64,000 nucleotides of DNA from Chitinophaga vietnamensis (GTDB taxonomy: Bacteria; Bacteroidota; Bacteroidia; Chitinophagales; Chitinophagaceae), in NCBI RefSeq assembly GCF_902167635.1, contig NZ_CABHMS010000008.1, forward strand, positions 186,001-250,000, written 5' to 3'. Position numbers and translations under genes: made by a program. Below, piece after piece: positions 53,727 to 62,649 of the stretch. Below the pieces are notes generated by a model that ran no database searches, was not told where the DNA came from, and saw only the letters and a list, made by a program, of their open reading frames with translations. Within the stretch, counting starts at the first letter, position 1, and each line of letters opens with the position of its first letter.

Positions 53727-55022
53727 ATGCATTGGACAAAAGTCAGCATTCTTTGCTTTCTGGGAGCCCTGTTTCTCGTGGCAAATAATGCTACCGCACA
53801 GGATAACTCACCATACTCGCGTTACGGATTGGGAGATCTGAACAACAACCAGAATATTGTCAACCGCGGTATGGGTGGCGTATCTCAGGCCTACGGTGAT
53901 CCTCAGTCGGTGAACTATATCAATCCGGCCAGCTATTCCAACCTGGTACTGACCACACTGGATATCGGTGTGGAAGGCGGTTCACGCAGCATCAGGGACA
54001 AACAAGCCAGCTTCAACTCCGGCTTCGGTACCCTCTCTTATCTGCAATTGGGCATCCCCCTGAAGAAAAAATGGGGCATGAATATCGGTCTCCGCCCGGT
54101 AACCCGTGTATCCTACAACATACAACAGCCTGTACAACACACTTTCTTTGATACCACCAAACTGCCCGTCTCCGATATCTTTGAAGGAAGCGGCGGCTTG
54201 TACCAGGTATACCTCGGTACCGGCGTAGGTATCGGCAACTTCAGCATCGGTGTGAATGCCGGCTACCTCTTCGGCAGCATCGAAAACAACAGCCGCGTAA
54301 TATATCCGGACAATACCATCTTTGCATCCAGGCATATGTCGCGCATCAGCTATAGCAGCTTCTTCTATAAAGTGGGCGTACAATACAAGGCCAAACTGAA
54401 CAAGGAAATGGACCTTTCCTTTGGCGCCACCGGAAGCCTGAAACAGAGTATGGGCGCTCGCCAGGAGTCGCTTACAGAAACATTGCTGTTCAACGGTTCC
54501 ACCAACGACTATACGAACCAGGATACCGTAAAATATGCGAAAGGCGAAAACGGTAAAGTCATCTACCCCGCTGAATTTGGCGGTGGTATATTGCTGCGCA
54601 AACTGGATAAATGGTCTCTTGGTGTAGATTTCAATACAACCCAATGGGGCAACGACTTCCAGACCTATGGCCGGAAAGATTCAGTGCAGAACTCCTGGAA
54701 ACTGGCCATCGGCGGACAGTTCGTGCCTAACATCAACGCGCTCAGCGGCTACTGGAACAGAGTAGCTTACCGCCTCGGTGCTTACTACGGTCTCGACTAT
54801 GTGAAATTATACGGTCAGAACATGCCAGCCCTCGGCTTCACCCTGGGCGCCGGCCTGCCCGTACGCAGAATGCCCTACTCTAACCAGTACAGCATGATCA
54901 ACGTAGCCTTCGAAGTAGCGCACCGTGGTAATACCAATACCGTGCTGCAGGAAAATGTGTACCGCGTATCCCTCGGCTTCACATTGAGCGACAGATGGTT
55001 CATCAAGCGTAAATATGATTAA
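53727..55022 (+). CDS. Outer-membrane barrel protein ('SPYSRYGLGDL' family)
   Basis: A 431-residue outer-membrane protein with signal peptide (MHWTKVSILCFLGA...ATAQ). The mature start 'DNSPYSRYGLGDLNNNQNI' and 'YINPASYSNL' are characteristic of a Bacteroidota group distantly similar to FadL/OmpP1 barrels. The C-terminal strands end '...WFIKRKYD'. It is 12 bp before lptC, and this pair is commonly conserved, hinting at a role in outer-membrane assembly or lipid handling. No substrate can be named. Confidence 0.82.
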   Translation: MHWTKVSILCFLGALFLVANNATAQDNSPYSRYGLGDLNNNQNIVNRGMGGVSQAYGDPQSVNYINPASYSNLVLTTLDIGVEGGSRSIRDKQASFNSGFGTLSYLQLGIPLKKKWGMNIGLRPVTRVSYNIQQPVQHTFFDTTKLPVSDIFEGSGGLYQVYLGTGVGIGNFSIGVNAGYLFGSIENNSRVIYPDNTIFASRHMSRISYSSFFYKVGVQYKAKLNKEMDLSFGATGSLKQSMGARQESLTETLLFNGSTNDYTNQDTVKYAKGENGKVIYPAEFGGGILLRKLDKWSLGVDFNTTQWGNDFQTYGRKDSVQNSWKLAIGGQFVPNINALSGYWNRVAYRLGAYYGLDYVKLYGQNMPALGFTLGAGLPVRRMPYSNQYSMINVAFEVAHRGNTNTVLQENVYRVSLGFTLSDRWFIKRKYD

Positions 55023-55034
55023 CGCACCTCGTGC

Positions 55035-55721
55035 ATGATCCATAAAAGCATTCTATATTTTCTTATAGCCGTTACCGTTAGTAGTTGTGAAAACGACATA
55101 CAAACGGTAATGTCTTTTGATTCCAAAAAGGCCGCCGTAGAAAATGGTACAGATATCACGATCATTTTCAGCCAGAATGGACGGGTGAACGCCAAACTTA
55201 CCGCGCCGGCACTGGAACGCAGCCTCGACAGGCCCTCCTACGTGGAATTCAAGCGCGGCCTCAAAGTGTACATGTACGACACTACCCTCGCACTCTCCAG
55301 TACGCTCTCCGCCAAACACGGTAAATATCTTGAAGAAGAAGGTAATGTTTATCTCTCCGACAGTGTAGTCGTGATCAACGCTAAAGGCGAACGCCTCGAT
55401 TGTAATGAGCTTAACTGGGACCCTAAACGAAAAGTGTTCTACTCCACCAAAGAAGTGTTTATCCAATCACCTACCGCTACTTTGCATGGCTGGGGATTGG
55501 AAGCCAATGAAGACTTTACAGAAAAGAAAATACTCAAGGTAAGTGGCCCGATGACGGTGGAAGACAGCACCTCGATGGCGCATGATACTACCGTAAATGC
55601 GGTACCGGCGCCCGTTGCGCCCAAGCCTGCCGGCAATACGCCTGCCATCAAAGCACCGGTGGCCGCACCGCTTATTACACCGCCTGCAAGAACATCCCGG
55701 CAGGATTCAGTTAAACCATAA
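55035..55721 (+). CDS. lptC: LPS export component LptC (lipoprotein form)
   Basis: A 228-residue protein of the LptC/OstA-like fold that carries LPS from the inner membrane LptBFG to LptA. The Bacteroidota form is a lipoprotein ('ITVSSC' type lipobox, here 'VTVSSC'). 'FSQNGRVNAKLTAPALER' and 'LSAKHGKYLEEEGNVYLSDSVVVINAKGERL' (positions 55302-55394) show the beta-jellyroll repeats. The last 50 residues are a Pro/Ala-rich tail of low complexity. It is in an operon with the upstream OMP. Confidence 0.9.
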   Translation: MIHKSILYFLIAVTVSSCENDIQTVMSFDSKKAAVENGTDITIIFSQNGRVNAKLTAPALERSLDRPSYVEFKRGLKVYMYDTTLALSSTLSAKHGKYLEEEGNVYLSDSVVVINAKGERLDCNELNWDPKRKVFYSTKEVFIQSPTATLHGWGLEANEDFTEKKILKVSGPMTVEDSTSMAHDTTVNAVPAPVAPKPAGNTPAIKAPVAAPLITPPARTSRQDSVKP

Positions 55722-55740
55722 ACTAACGTAATAGCATAAA

Positions 55741-55780
55741 CGAAAGAACCCTACCTCTGCAGGTAGGGTTCTTTCGCTTT
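55741..55780 (+). terminator. Rho-independent terminator of the OMP-lptC operon
   Basis: A perfect 15-bp stem CGAAAGAACCCTACC / GGTAGGGTTCTTTCG with a 6-nt loop TCTGCA, followed by CTTTAACC, 19 bp after the lptC stop codon. Confidence 0.82.
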
Positions 55781-55873
55781 AACCTATTTTTTAACCTAAA
55801 ATTTGGTAATATTAGAACCAATAATTATGCCAAGTGCCGGTATTTTGATTATATTTAAAAGAAACAGGAAACT

Positions 55874-56212
55874 ATGGAATCAATCAACTGGCAAGACTTT
55901 GAAAAAGTAGAAATGAGAGTGGGCACTATCCTCGAAGCAAATGATTTTCCCAAGGCCCGTAACCCGGCATACCAACTCATGATCGATTTCGGTGAAGAAA
56001 CAGGTATTCGCCGTTCCTCTGCACAAATTACAAAATTATATAATAAAGAGGAGCTCATTGGTAAGCAAGTAATCGCCGTTGTCAATTTCCCGGTAAAGCA
56101 AATTGCCAATTTTATGTCCGAATGTTTGGTACTTGGAGTGGTTGGTAACGATAAGGAAATTGTATTGCTCACCCCCGATAAAAAGGTGGAAAATGGCTTC
56201 CGAATAGGCTAA
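55874..56212 (+). CDS. csaA: CsaA tRNA-binding domain protein
   Basis: A 112-residue EMAP-II/OB-fold protein, normal length for CsaA, which binds tRNA and has export-chaperone-like activity in Bacillus. 'WQDFEKVEMRVGTILEANDF', 'RRSSAQITKLYNKEELIGKQ' and 'IANFMSECLVLGV' are the family motifs. It is monocistronic between an upstream terminator and a long non-coding region with two small RNA-like units. Confidence 0.94.
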   Translation: MESINWQDFEKVEMRVGTILEANDFPKARNPAYQLMIDFGEETGIRRSSAQITKLYNKEELIGKQVIAVVNFPVKQIANFMSECLVLGVVGNDKEIVLLTPDKKVENGFRIG

Positions 56213-56387
56213 AAATAGGGATAAATTGATATATGTTTACCTGTAAGTGCCTGTATATCAAATAAGTATTTAGCTAAATTTAAATCAATTTTATTAATTT
56301 ATAATATTGCAAATATCTTAATATAATAGCTCATTCACCATTATCCGATGTTCACGAACTAATTCATGACGTTCACGGAAATGAAAA

Positions 56388-56485
56388 TTGAAACCTGGTT
56401 CGGGACTATATCTTTGTATCAGGTTTTTCATAGGATATGGTTAAAATTATTACAAGGGCGGTATTCTTACCACCCTTTTTTATTT
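56388..56485 (+). ncRNA. Candidate small RNA / micro-ORF unit, copy A
   Basis: A complete short transcription unit in a 650-bp gene-free region. TTG at 56388-56390, an 18-nt spacer and TATCTTTG (56409-56416) form the promoter. The leader contains GGTTTTTCATAGGATATGGT, after which come AAAATT and a stem GGGCGGTA / TACCACCC (56456-56463 and 56468-56475, one mismatch) with loop TTCT, then TTTTTTATTT. The transcript would be about 60 nt. An ATG at 56437 opens a frame (MVKIITRAVFLPPF...) that runs through the hairpin to a stop at 56521-56523. Two relatives follow at 56.7 and 59.2 kb. Confidence 0.6.
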
Positions 56486-56690
56486 CTCTCCTTTTCAGCG
56501 TTCCTGCGGGCCTTTTTCAGTAACTTTTTGTATACTCTCTTAATAATCAATAAATTAGTATTGAAAATCAAATATTTGTATTATTATAAAGTATTTTTCA
56601 ACTCCATGCGTTTAACGTCAGTTTCCGTACGTTAACCGAGAAAAATACACCATTCACAAAAATGAATGCGCACATAATCAAAAAAAGGAT

Positions 56691-56768
56691 CACCTTTGGT
56701 GTAGGTTTTTCAATAAAGATATGGTTAAAATTTTTCGGGGCTGTAGTCTTGCAGCCCCGTTTCTTTTT
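56691..56768 (+). ncRNA. Candidate small RNA / micro-ORF unit, copy B
   Basis: It has the same layout as copy A. CACCTTTG (56691-56698) is the -7-like box, then GGTTTTTCAATAAAGATATG with the ATG at 56721, GGTTAAAATTTTTC, a 9-bp stem GGGGCTGTA / TGCAGCCCC with loop GTCT (56737-56758), and GTTTCTTTTTT. The frame from the ATG ([14 protein letters not shown]...) continues 60 codons to 56903, overlapping the convergent peptidase gene, so it is not clearly a protein gene. No plus-strand gene lies downstream for it to regulate. Confidence 0.6.
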
Positions 56769-56812
56769 TATAGACCTTTCCATTCGCATCGTTGTAAACT
56801 AATAATAAATAA

Positions 56813-56846
56813 AAAAGCCCCCGCGCTATTAGCGTGGGGGCTTTTC
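56813..56846. terminator. Strong hairpin downstream of the dipeptidyl peptidase gene
   Basis: AAAAGCCCCCGCGCTA pairs with TAGCGTGGGGGCTTTT through one G-T wobble with almost no loop. T-runs lie on both sides. It follows the minus-strand peptidase gene and also closes any plus-strand read-through from copy B. Confidence 0.8.
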
Positions 56847-56861
56847 TTTTGGGCTGCCTGC

Positions 56862-59000
56862 TTATTTTTCGCTGAAGGCTGCCGGGAAAGATTTATTCAA
56901 TAAGTTATTATAGATAAAACGATAGGCTTCGCTGGAAGAGTGCTGCGCCTTGATGCCGCGCCATCCGTGGCGTTCGCCGGGATAGAGCATGAACTCGAAA
57001 TGTTTATTCAGGTTCTCCAGCTTGTCGATCAGCTGAATACAGTTCTGCATGTGCACATTATCATCCATGGTGCCATGGGTAATACGGAGCAGGCCCCTGT
57101 ATCTGTCGGCATAGGTCATCACGGCCGTTTGTTTGTAACCTTCCGGATTTTCGGCCGGGGTATCCATGTAGCGCTCCGTGTAGTGGCTATCATAGAGCTG
57201 CCAGTCGGTAACGGCGAAATTAGCCATGCCATAATTGAATACCGATGCGCCATAAGTAAGCGCCATGCAGGTCATATAACCGCCGAAACTGCCGCCGGTG
57301 ATACATATCCTGGATGTATCAACCCAGGCCTGGGAACGCAGCCAGGAAGCGGCATCCATATAATCTTCAATTTCATGGATACCCAGCTTGCGGTGGATAT
57401 AGTTCATCCCCATCTTGCCCAGCTGGCCGCTGCTGCGATTGTCGATCACCACCTGTATCACGCCTTCCTGCGCCCACCACTGTTGGGTGAGAGAAGGCTT
57501 CCAGGTATCGAACACCTTGCCTGCATCCGGGCCGCCATAGATATCGATGAGCACCGGGTATTTTTTACCGGCCTCCATATGAAGCGGCATCATGATAGTC
57601 ATCGGTAACTCAAGGCCGTCGCGGGTTTTGTAATACTTCAAAGCGGCGGTGGCTACATTGTATTTATCGAAATCCGCGCCCTTGCTATCGCCCAGCTCAC
57701 GGATCATTTTACCATTATTATCTACCAGCGCCATTTTAGCCGGCGTTTGCAGGTTGGAATAGGTGTCAATAAAATATTTACCATCTGGTGAAATGCTCAC
57801 CTGGTTATCGTAATTGCCGGAAGTGAGGCGGGTGATAGCGCCCGACTGCAAACTCACTTTGTAGAGATCAAAGCGGGTAGAGGCCTCTTTACGTGCAGTG
57901 AAATAAACGATCATATTTTTCTGATCGATGTGCACTACGTCTTTTACGGTCCAGTTGCCGGAAGTCAATTGCTTTTTAAGCGAGCCGTCGGTACTGTGCC
58001 AGTAGAGGTGCGCCCAGCCGCTCTTGTCGCTTTTCAGCAGGAAGCCTTTATTATTATCGAGGAAAGGCACGGCATCGAACCAGTCGATCCAGGTTTTTTG
58101 TTTCTCATCGTAGATCTCTTTCCTGGCGCCGCTTTCCGGGTTGATGCTATATATTTTCAGGTTATCCTGGCCACGGTTCATCCATTGTATCCAAAGGCTT
58201 TTACTATCGGCGGCCCAGAAAGGCGTACCGAAATACTGGTCATCATTTTCGTTGAAATCAGCCCAGGTAGTGGCGCCGCCGCTAACCGGCACAATGCCCA
58301 GCTTCACGGCCGGATTGGGATCGCCTGCTTTGGGATAACGGGTATTTTCGAGATAGCCATGTTGCCCCTTTTCGCTGTAGATGGGGAACACCGGCACTTT
58401 GGTATCATTGAAATGCATGTAAGCAATGTGGCGGCTATCAGGGCTCCACCAGAAAGCGCGGTATTTGGAAGGGCGGCCCAATATCTCTTCATAATACACC
58501 CAGGATGCCCAACCATTGTAGATCACATCTGTGCCATCGTTGGTATAGCGGATTTCTTTGCCAGTGGCCACTTCCACGCTGTAAAGGTCATTATTGCGGG
58601 TAAAGGCTACATATTTTCCGTTGGGCGACAGGGTAGGATTTTTTTCTGTTGCGGCATCATTGGTAAGCCGTGTTTCTTTGCCATCGGGCGTTTTATAGAA
58701 TATGTCATTATCTTTTACCTGCACGCTGGGGCCATCTACCGGTGCGGTATAGATGGTGGCCTTTCCGCTGCGGGCGTCTACCGACCAGGCCTGCAGGCGG
58801 CCGGTAGCAGTATCAGGGCGCATTTCCAGGTAATGTTCTGCATCTGCCCAATCCCTGATCATAGGTAAAGGTTTGGAGATATTGAGCGGCTTACCCCTGA
58901 ATGCCTGTTCAAAAGTAATATCCTGCTTTTGTTGCGCCTGTGCGGCCGGAAGCCATAGTAACAGCAAAGAGGCGGGTTTTAACCATTGTACACTTCTCAT
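56862..59000 (-). CDS. Dipeptidyl peptidase IV family serine peptidase (S9B)
   Basis: A 712-residue exported peptidase that cleaves X-Pro dipeptides. Signal peptide 'MRSVQWLKPASLLLLW...AAQAQ', an N-terminal eight-bladed DPPIV propeller with 'YYEEILGRPSKY' (the double Glu that binds the peptide N-terminus), then the alpha/beta-hydrolase domain from about 495. The catalytic Ser is in 'GGSFGGYMT', Asp in 'HGTMDDNVH' and His in 'GERHGWRG'. The start at 59000 is chosen for the signal peptide; the ORF upstream to 59105 lacks one. It may help use peptides in the periplasm. Confidence 0.95.
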   Translation of the reverse strand: MRSVQWLKPASLLLLWLPAAQAQQKQDITFEQAFRGKPLNISKPLPMIRDWADAEHYLEMRPDTATGRLQAWSVDARSGKATIYTAPVDGPSVQVKDNDIFYKTPDGKETRLTNDAATEKNPTLSPNGKYVAFTRNNDLYSVEVATGKEIRYTNDGTDVIYNGWASWVYYEEILGRPSKYRAFWWSPDSRHIAYMHFNDTKVPVFPIYSEKGQHGYLENTRYPKAGDPNPAVKLGIVPVSGGATTWADFNENDDQYFGTPFWAADSKSLWIQWMNRGQDNLKIYSINPESGARKEIYDEKQKTWIDWFDAVPFLDNNKGFLLKSDKSGWAHLYWHSTDGSLKKQLTSGNWTVKDVVHIDQKNMIVYFTARKEASTRFDLYKVSLQSGAITRLTSGNYDNQVSISPDGKYFIDTYSNLQTPAKMALVDNNGKMIRELGDSKGADFDKYNVATAALKYYKTRDGLELPMTIMMPLHMEAGKKYPVLIDIYGGPDAGKVFDTWKPSLTQQWWAQEGVIQVVIDNRSSGQLGKMGMNYIHRKLGIHEIEDYMDAASWLRSQAWVDTSRICITGGSFGGYMTCMALTYGASVFNYGMANFAVTDWQLYDSHYTERYMDTPAENPEGYKQTAVMTYADRYRGLLRITHGTMDDNVHMQNCIQLIDKLENLNKHFEFMLYPGERHGWRGIKAQHSSSEAYRFIYNNLLNKSFPAAFSEK

Positions 59001-59183
59001 AACTTGTATTAACGGGTGATTTGTTGGTTGTTGGCGGGCGAAAATACGTATAACTGCCAAACAGCACTCGATAATTTGTATAAACGGCCCTTCTATAATC
59101 ACCATTTGTAATGTGATTGCTGCCAGTTATTCGGAATTTCCCTGCAACGAGGAAGTATAGCTGGAAATCGCAGTAGTGGCGCG

Positions 59184-59250
59184 TACTTTTATACCGGTTT
59201 TCATAGGATATGGTCAAAAAAGTAAGGGGCTGTAGTCTTGCAGCCCCTTT
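59184..59250 (+). ncRNA. Candidate small RNA / micro-ORF unit, copy C
   Basis: TACTTTTA (59184-59191) as -7-like box, then CCGGTTTTCATAGGATATGG with ATG at 59210, TCAAAAAAGTAA, and the same 9-bp stem GGGGCTGTA / TGCAGCCCC with loop GTCT (59226-59247), followed by TTTCCC. The frame [14 protein letters not shown]... is in phase with lysS, giving a spurious 32-residue extension. lysS has its own promoter after the hairpin (59254-59284), so copy C is not needed for lysS expression. Confidence 0.55.
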
Positions 59251-59253
59251 CCC

Positions 59254-59284
59254 TTGTTCCTTCTCTATTATTCAGTTATTTTTG
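59254..59284 (+). promoter_or_regulatory. Predicted lysS promoter
   Basis: TTG at 59254-59256, a 20-nt spacer and TATTTTTG at 59277-59284 match the Bacteroidota consensus fully. The lysS ATG is 21 bp further. It lies immediately behind the hairpin of copy C. Confidence 0.65.
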
Positions 59285-59305
59285 CACTCCAATTTGGATT
59301 TACAC

Positions 59306-60814
59306 ATGACACAATTATCTGAGCAAGAGATTATACGCCGGGAAAAATTGCAGGAGCTGCATAAACTGGGCATAGATCCCTACCCCGCCGCCGAATATCC
59401 GGTAAATGATACTTCCGTTAATATAAAGACCAATTACTCGGAAGCCACCAAAGAGCAATTCCAGGATGTATGCCTGGCAGGCCGTATCATGAGCGTACGC
59501 GATATGGGCAAGGCTGCATTTGTGGTGATACAGGATAATGTAGGCCGTATCCAGTTGTATATCCGTCAGGACGATATCTGCCCGGGCGAAGACAAAAGCC
59601 TGTACAGCACCGTTTTCAAGAAACTCACCGATATAGGAGATTTTATCGGGGTGAAAGGTTATGCCTTCATCACCAAAACCGGTGAAACCTCCGTACATGT
59701 GAGGGAACTGAGCATCCTCGCCAAAGCACTGCGCCCGCTGCCGGTGGTGAAATCGGTAGATGGCCAGGTGTTCGATGAAGTGACCGATCCCGAATTTAAA
59801 TACCGCCAGCGTTATGTAGACCTGGTGATCAATCCGGAGGTGAAAGAGGTGTTCGTGAAACGCACGAAGATCATGCAAACCATCCGTGATTTCTATAACA
59901 ACCTCGGATATCTTGAGGTGGAAACGCCCATCCTGCAAGCTATTCCGGGTGGCGCAGCCGCACGCCCGTTCATTACGCATCATAATGCGCTGGATATGCC
60001 GCTTTATCTGCGTATCGCCAACGAACTGTACCTCAAACGCCTGATCGTAGGCGGTTTTGAAGGAGTATACGAATTTGCAAAAGATTTCCGCAACGAAGGG
60101 ATGGACCGTACGCACAATCCGGAATTTACCGTGATGGAAATGTATGCCGCCTACAAGGATTATGAATGGATGATGAGCACTACCGAAACCCTGCTGGAAA
60201 AAGTAGCCCTTGCACTGCATGGCACTACACAGGTACAGGTGGGTGAAAAAAACATCGACTTCAAAGCGCCCTTCCGCCGTGTAACTATGTACGAAGCCAT
60301 CCAGGAGCATACCGGCATCGATATCTCTCAAATGGATGAAGCCCAGCTGCGCGATGTTTGCAAACAGCTGAACATCCCCGTTGATCCCAAGATCGGTAAA
60401 GGAAAACTGATCGATGAAATCTTTGGTGAAAAATGCGAAGGCCACTACATCCAGCCTACCTTCATCACCGATTACCCGGTGGAGATGAGCCCGCTCACCA
60501 AAAAACATCGCAGCAAACCCGGTCTGGTAGAGCGTTTTGAACTGATGGTAAATGGTAAGGAGATCGCCAACGCTTATAGTGAGCTCAACGATCCCATCGA
60601 TCAGCGCGAACGTTTTGAAGAACAGGTGAAATTGATGGAACGTGGTGATGATGAAGCCATGTATATCGATTACGACTTCCTGCGTGCACTGGAATACGGC
60701 ATGCCGCCTACTTCCGGCATCGGTATCGGCATTGATCGCCTGACCATGCTGATGACCAACCAGCCATCTATCCAGGACGTGCTGTTCTTCCCGCAAATGA
60801 AACCAGAGAAATAA
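59306..60814 (+). CDS. lysS: Lysyl-tRNA synthetase, class II
   Basis: A 502-residue enzyme that charges tRNA-Lys. An N-terminal OB-fold anticodon-binding domain (about 55-160, '[23 protein letters not shown]' at positions 59470-59538) precedes the class II core with motif 1 ('[15 protein letters not shown]'), motif 2 ('[20 protein letters not shown]') and motif 3 ('[15 protein letters not shown]'). The ATG at 59306 matches the usual N-terminus '[12 protein letters not shown]...LG'. Upstream in-frame codons belong to RNA unit copy C. Confidence 0.97.
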   Translation: MTQLSEQEIIRREKLQELHKLGIDPYPAAEYPVNDTSVNIKTNYSEATKEQFQDVCLAGRIMSVRDMGKAAFVVIQDNVGRIQLYIRQDDICPGEDKSLYSTVFKKLTDIGDFIGVKGYAFITKTGETSVHVRELSILAKALRPLPVVKSVDGQVFDEVTDPEFKYRQRYVDLVINPEVKEVFVKRTKIMQTIRDFYNNLGYLEVETPILQAIPGGAAARPFITHHNALDMPLYLRIANELYLKRLIVGGFEGVYEFAKDFRNEGMDRTHNPEFTVMEMYAAYKDYEWMMSTTETLLEKVALALHGTTQVQVGEKNIDFKAPFRRVTMYEAIQEHTGIDISQMDEAQLRDVCKQLNIPVDPKIGKGKLIDEIFGEKCEGHYIQPTFITDYPVEMSPLTKKHRSKPGLVERFELMVNGKEIANAYSELNDPIDQRERFEEQVKLMERGDDEAMYIDYDFLRALEYGMPPTSGIGIGIDRLTMLMTNQPSIQDVLFFPQMKPEK

Positions 60815-60922
60815 TTTAGAGATTTCTTGATTTACGGATTTTTTGATTGAGAGATTTTTGATGGAAGCCTTCAGGCAAACCCAATCAAAAAATCCCTAAA
60901 TCAAAAAATCCGTAAATTAAAT
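60812..60922. repeat. Long AT-rich palindromic repeat between lysS and uspA-like gene
   Basis: An imperfect hairpin of about 33-35 bp per arm around a GGAAGCCTTCAGG centre. The left arm contains GATTTCTTGATTTACGGATT (60821-60840), identical to 31221-31240, and the right arm ends AAAAAATCCGTAAATTAAAT. Both arms are built from ~11-bp GATTTTTTGAT-type modules. It is a member of an intergenic repeat family; it may also terminate lysS. Confidence 0.72.
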
Positions 60923-60957
60923 TGCGCTAACTTTAAGTAGGTCTTAAAATTAGCTAT

Positions 60958-61791
60958 ATGAAAACGATCATTGTTCCCACCGATTTTTCAGATACCGCCT
61001 ACAACGCCGCGACCTACGCACTCAAACTGGCAGGAGAACTAGGTACTACCCGCATTGTACTTTATCACGCATATGAGCTGATCGTTCCCATTCCGGATGT
61101 ACCATCCGCCGTGCCGATGGTAAATTCAGACGACCTCAAAGCCGCCAGCCTGGAAGGTTTGGAGAAGATGAAAAATGAATTGTCCAGCCTCTTGCCCGCT
61201 GGCAGCACCTTGGTAACCCGTGCAGATAATACGCTTCTTCCCGCTACCATCAACGATGTATGCAAAAACGAACAGGCGGACCTCATTGTGATGGGCATCA
61301 CCGGCGGCAGCAAAATGGAAGAAATACTTGTTGGCTCCAACACCATTGATGTGGTGAAACACACCAATACACCGGTGCTGATCATCCCCGCCGATGCGCG
61401 GTTCCGCCGTATTGAAAAGATCGTGTTTGCCTGCGACCTCCGGAATGTAGCAGAAACCACGCCCATGGCCCCACTCAAGAAATTGCTGGATGTATTCAAA
61501 GCAGAATTGCACGTCATCAACATCGATCATGAAAGCAGGCACTTCACCACGGATACGCCTTTTGAAACCCTCATGCTGGACACCCTGTTGGAAGGGTACC
61601 ATCCACAATATCATTTCATCGATAACCCGCATGTAGTAGCAGGTATCGTAGAGTTTTCCGAAGAGATCAAAGCAGATCTTATTCTCACCATACCTAAAAA
61701 ACATGGATTGTTCGAAAGTATCTTCAAACGCAGCAGCACATCCAAACTGGTCTATAAAACGCATATTCCCTTGCTGACCATACACGAATAA
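60958..61791 (+). CDS. Tandem universal stress protein (UspA family)
   Basis: A 277-residue cytosolic protein of two Usp domains. The first (about 1-145) keeps the ATP-binding pattern G-x2-G-x9-G-S in 'GITGGSKMEEILVGSN' and begins 'TIIVPTDFSDTAYNAATYAL'. The second (about 150-277) has the start 'KIVFACDLRNVAETTP' and the terminal 'HIPLLTIHE' but lacks the glycine pattern, so it probably does not bind ATP. The role is stress tolerance by family knowledge; the signal is unknown. A palindromic repeat precedes it. Confidence 0.92.
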   Translation: MKTIIVPTDFSDTAYNAATYALKLAGELGTTRIVLYHAYELIVPIPDVPSAVPMVNSDDLKAASLEGLEKMKNELSSLLPAGSTLVTRADNTLLPATINDVCKNEQADLIVMGITGGSKMEEILVGSNTIDVVKHTNTPVLIIPADARFRRIEKIVFACDLRNVAETTPMAPLKKLLDVFKAELHVINIDHESRHFTTDTPFETLMLDTLLEGYHPQYHFIDNPHVVAGIVEFSEEIKADLILTIPKKHGLFESIFKRSSTSKLVYKTHIPLLTIHE

Positions 61792-61830
61792 ATTTTTATA
61801 CATTTGATCATCAACACTCATCATAACACT

Positions 61831-62574
61831 ATGCTTAAAAGAACACTGTTAGTATTGCTGGGCGTTTTTTGCCTGCAAGCCAGCCAGGCACAGCTTTTGG
61901 ACAAACTGAAGAAGATCGCGAAAACCACTACTGGAACGGATTCCAACAGCAGTGTTGGCGGTAATTTCACAGAGGCAGAAGCCGGATCAGCGATCAAGGA
62001 AGCGCTTTCAAAAGGAGTAAGCGCAGGTATCGCGAAGCTCAACAAGAAAGACGGATTTTTTGGAAGCGATGTTTACAAAATGCTGCTGCCGCCAGATGCC
62101 GTAAAGATCGGTAATACCCTTCGCGCAATAGGTCTCGGCAGCCTCGTAGATAAAGCCATCCTTCAGATCAACCGCTCTGCGGAAAAGGCCGTAGGATATG
62201 CTGCCCCCATCTTCGTAGATGCCATCAAACAAATGACCCTCACCGATGCGCTTAATATCGTAAAAGGTGGTAGCACCTCTGCTACTGATTTCTTCAAAAG
62301 CAAAACCACGGATAAGCTGAAAACTGCTTTTTCTCCGGTCATCAAAAGCTCGCTCGACAGTACCAGCGCTACCCGCTATTACGGCGATATCGTTACTAAA
62401 TACAACAGCTTGCCTACCACTTTCAATAAAGTGAATCCTGACCTGCAAGACTATGTGACCACTATGGCCGTGAATGCCCTCTTCGACCAGATCGGTAAAG
62501 AAGAAGCCAGTATACGCGCCAATCCTGCTGCACGTACTACTGACCTGCTGAAGAAAGTTTTCGGCGGTAAATAA
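61831..62574 (+). CDS. DUF4197 protein, exported
   Basis: A 247-residue protein with a signal peptide ([20 protein letters not shown]). The mature part matches DUF4197: '[28 protein letters not shown]' (positions 61981-62064), '[19 protein letters not shown]', '[19 protein letters not shown]'. The function is unknown; it is probably periplasmic. The ATG at 61831 is used; a TTG/ATT extension at 61804 lacks support. It is 39 bp after the Usp gene and may be co-transcribed. A very strong hairpin follows. Confidence 0.9.
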   Translation: MLKRTLLVLLGVFCLQASQAQLLDKLKKIAKTTTGTDSNSSVGGNFTEAEAGSAIKEALSKGVSAGIAKLNKKDGFFGSDVYKMLLPPDAVKIGNTLRAIGLGSLVDKAILQINRSAEKAVGYAAPIFVDAIKQMTLTDALNIVKGGSTSATDFFKSKTTDKLKTAFSPVIKSSLDSTSATRYYGDIVTKYNSLPTTFNKVNPDLQDYVTTMAVNALFDQIGKEEASIRANPAARTTDLLKKVFGGK

Positions 62575-62586
62575 TCAAAAATTAAT

Positions 62587-62645
62587 AAAAGGGCCTGTAG
62601 CATATCGCGCCAGCTGGCGCAATATGCTACAGGCCCTTTTATTAA
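62587..62645. terminator. Long hairpin between convergent genes
   Basis: AAAAGGGCCTGTAGCATAT (62587-62605) pairs perfectly with 62622-62640. Inside are one C-A mismatch (62606/62621) and the palindrome GCGCCAGCTGGCGC (62607-62620), and TATT follows. It serves the convergent DUF4197 and flavin reductase genes. The architecture matches the hairpin at 10458-10525. Confidence 0.85.
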
Positions 62646-62649
62646 ATAG

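Noticed and set aside
56721-56903. A 60-codon protein gene overlapping the dipeptidyl peptidase 3' end
   Set aside because: Only its first 14 codons resemble anything (the RNA unit). The rest crosses the strong terminator at 56813-56846 and the antisense of the peptidase gene.
59210-59305. A 32-residue N-terminal extension of LysS starting at the ATG at 59210
   Set aside because: The extension is encoded by the conserved RNA unit (copy C), the lysS promoter lies inside it, and the standard LysS N-terminus starts at 59306.
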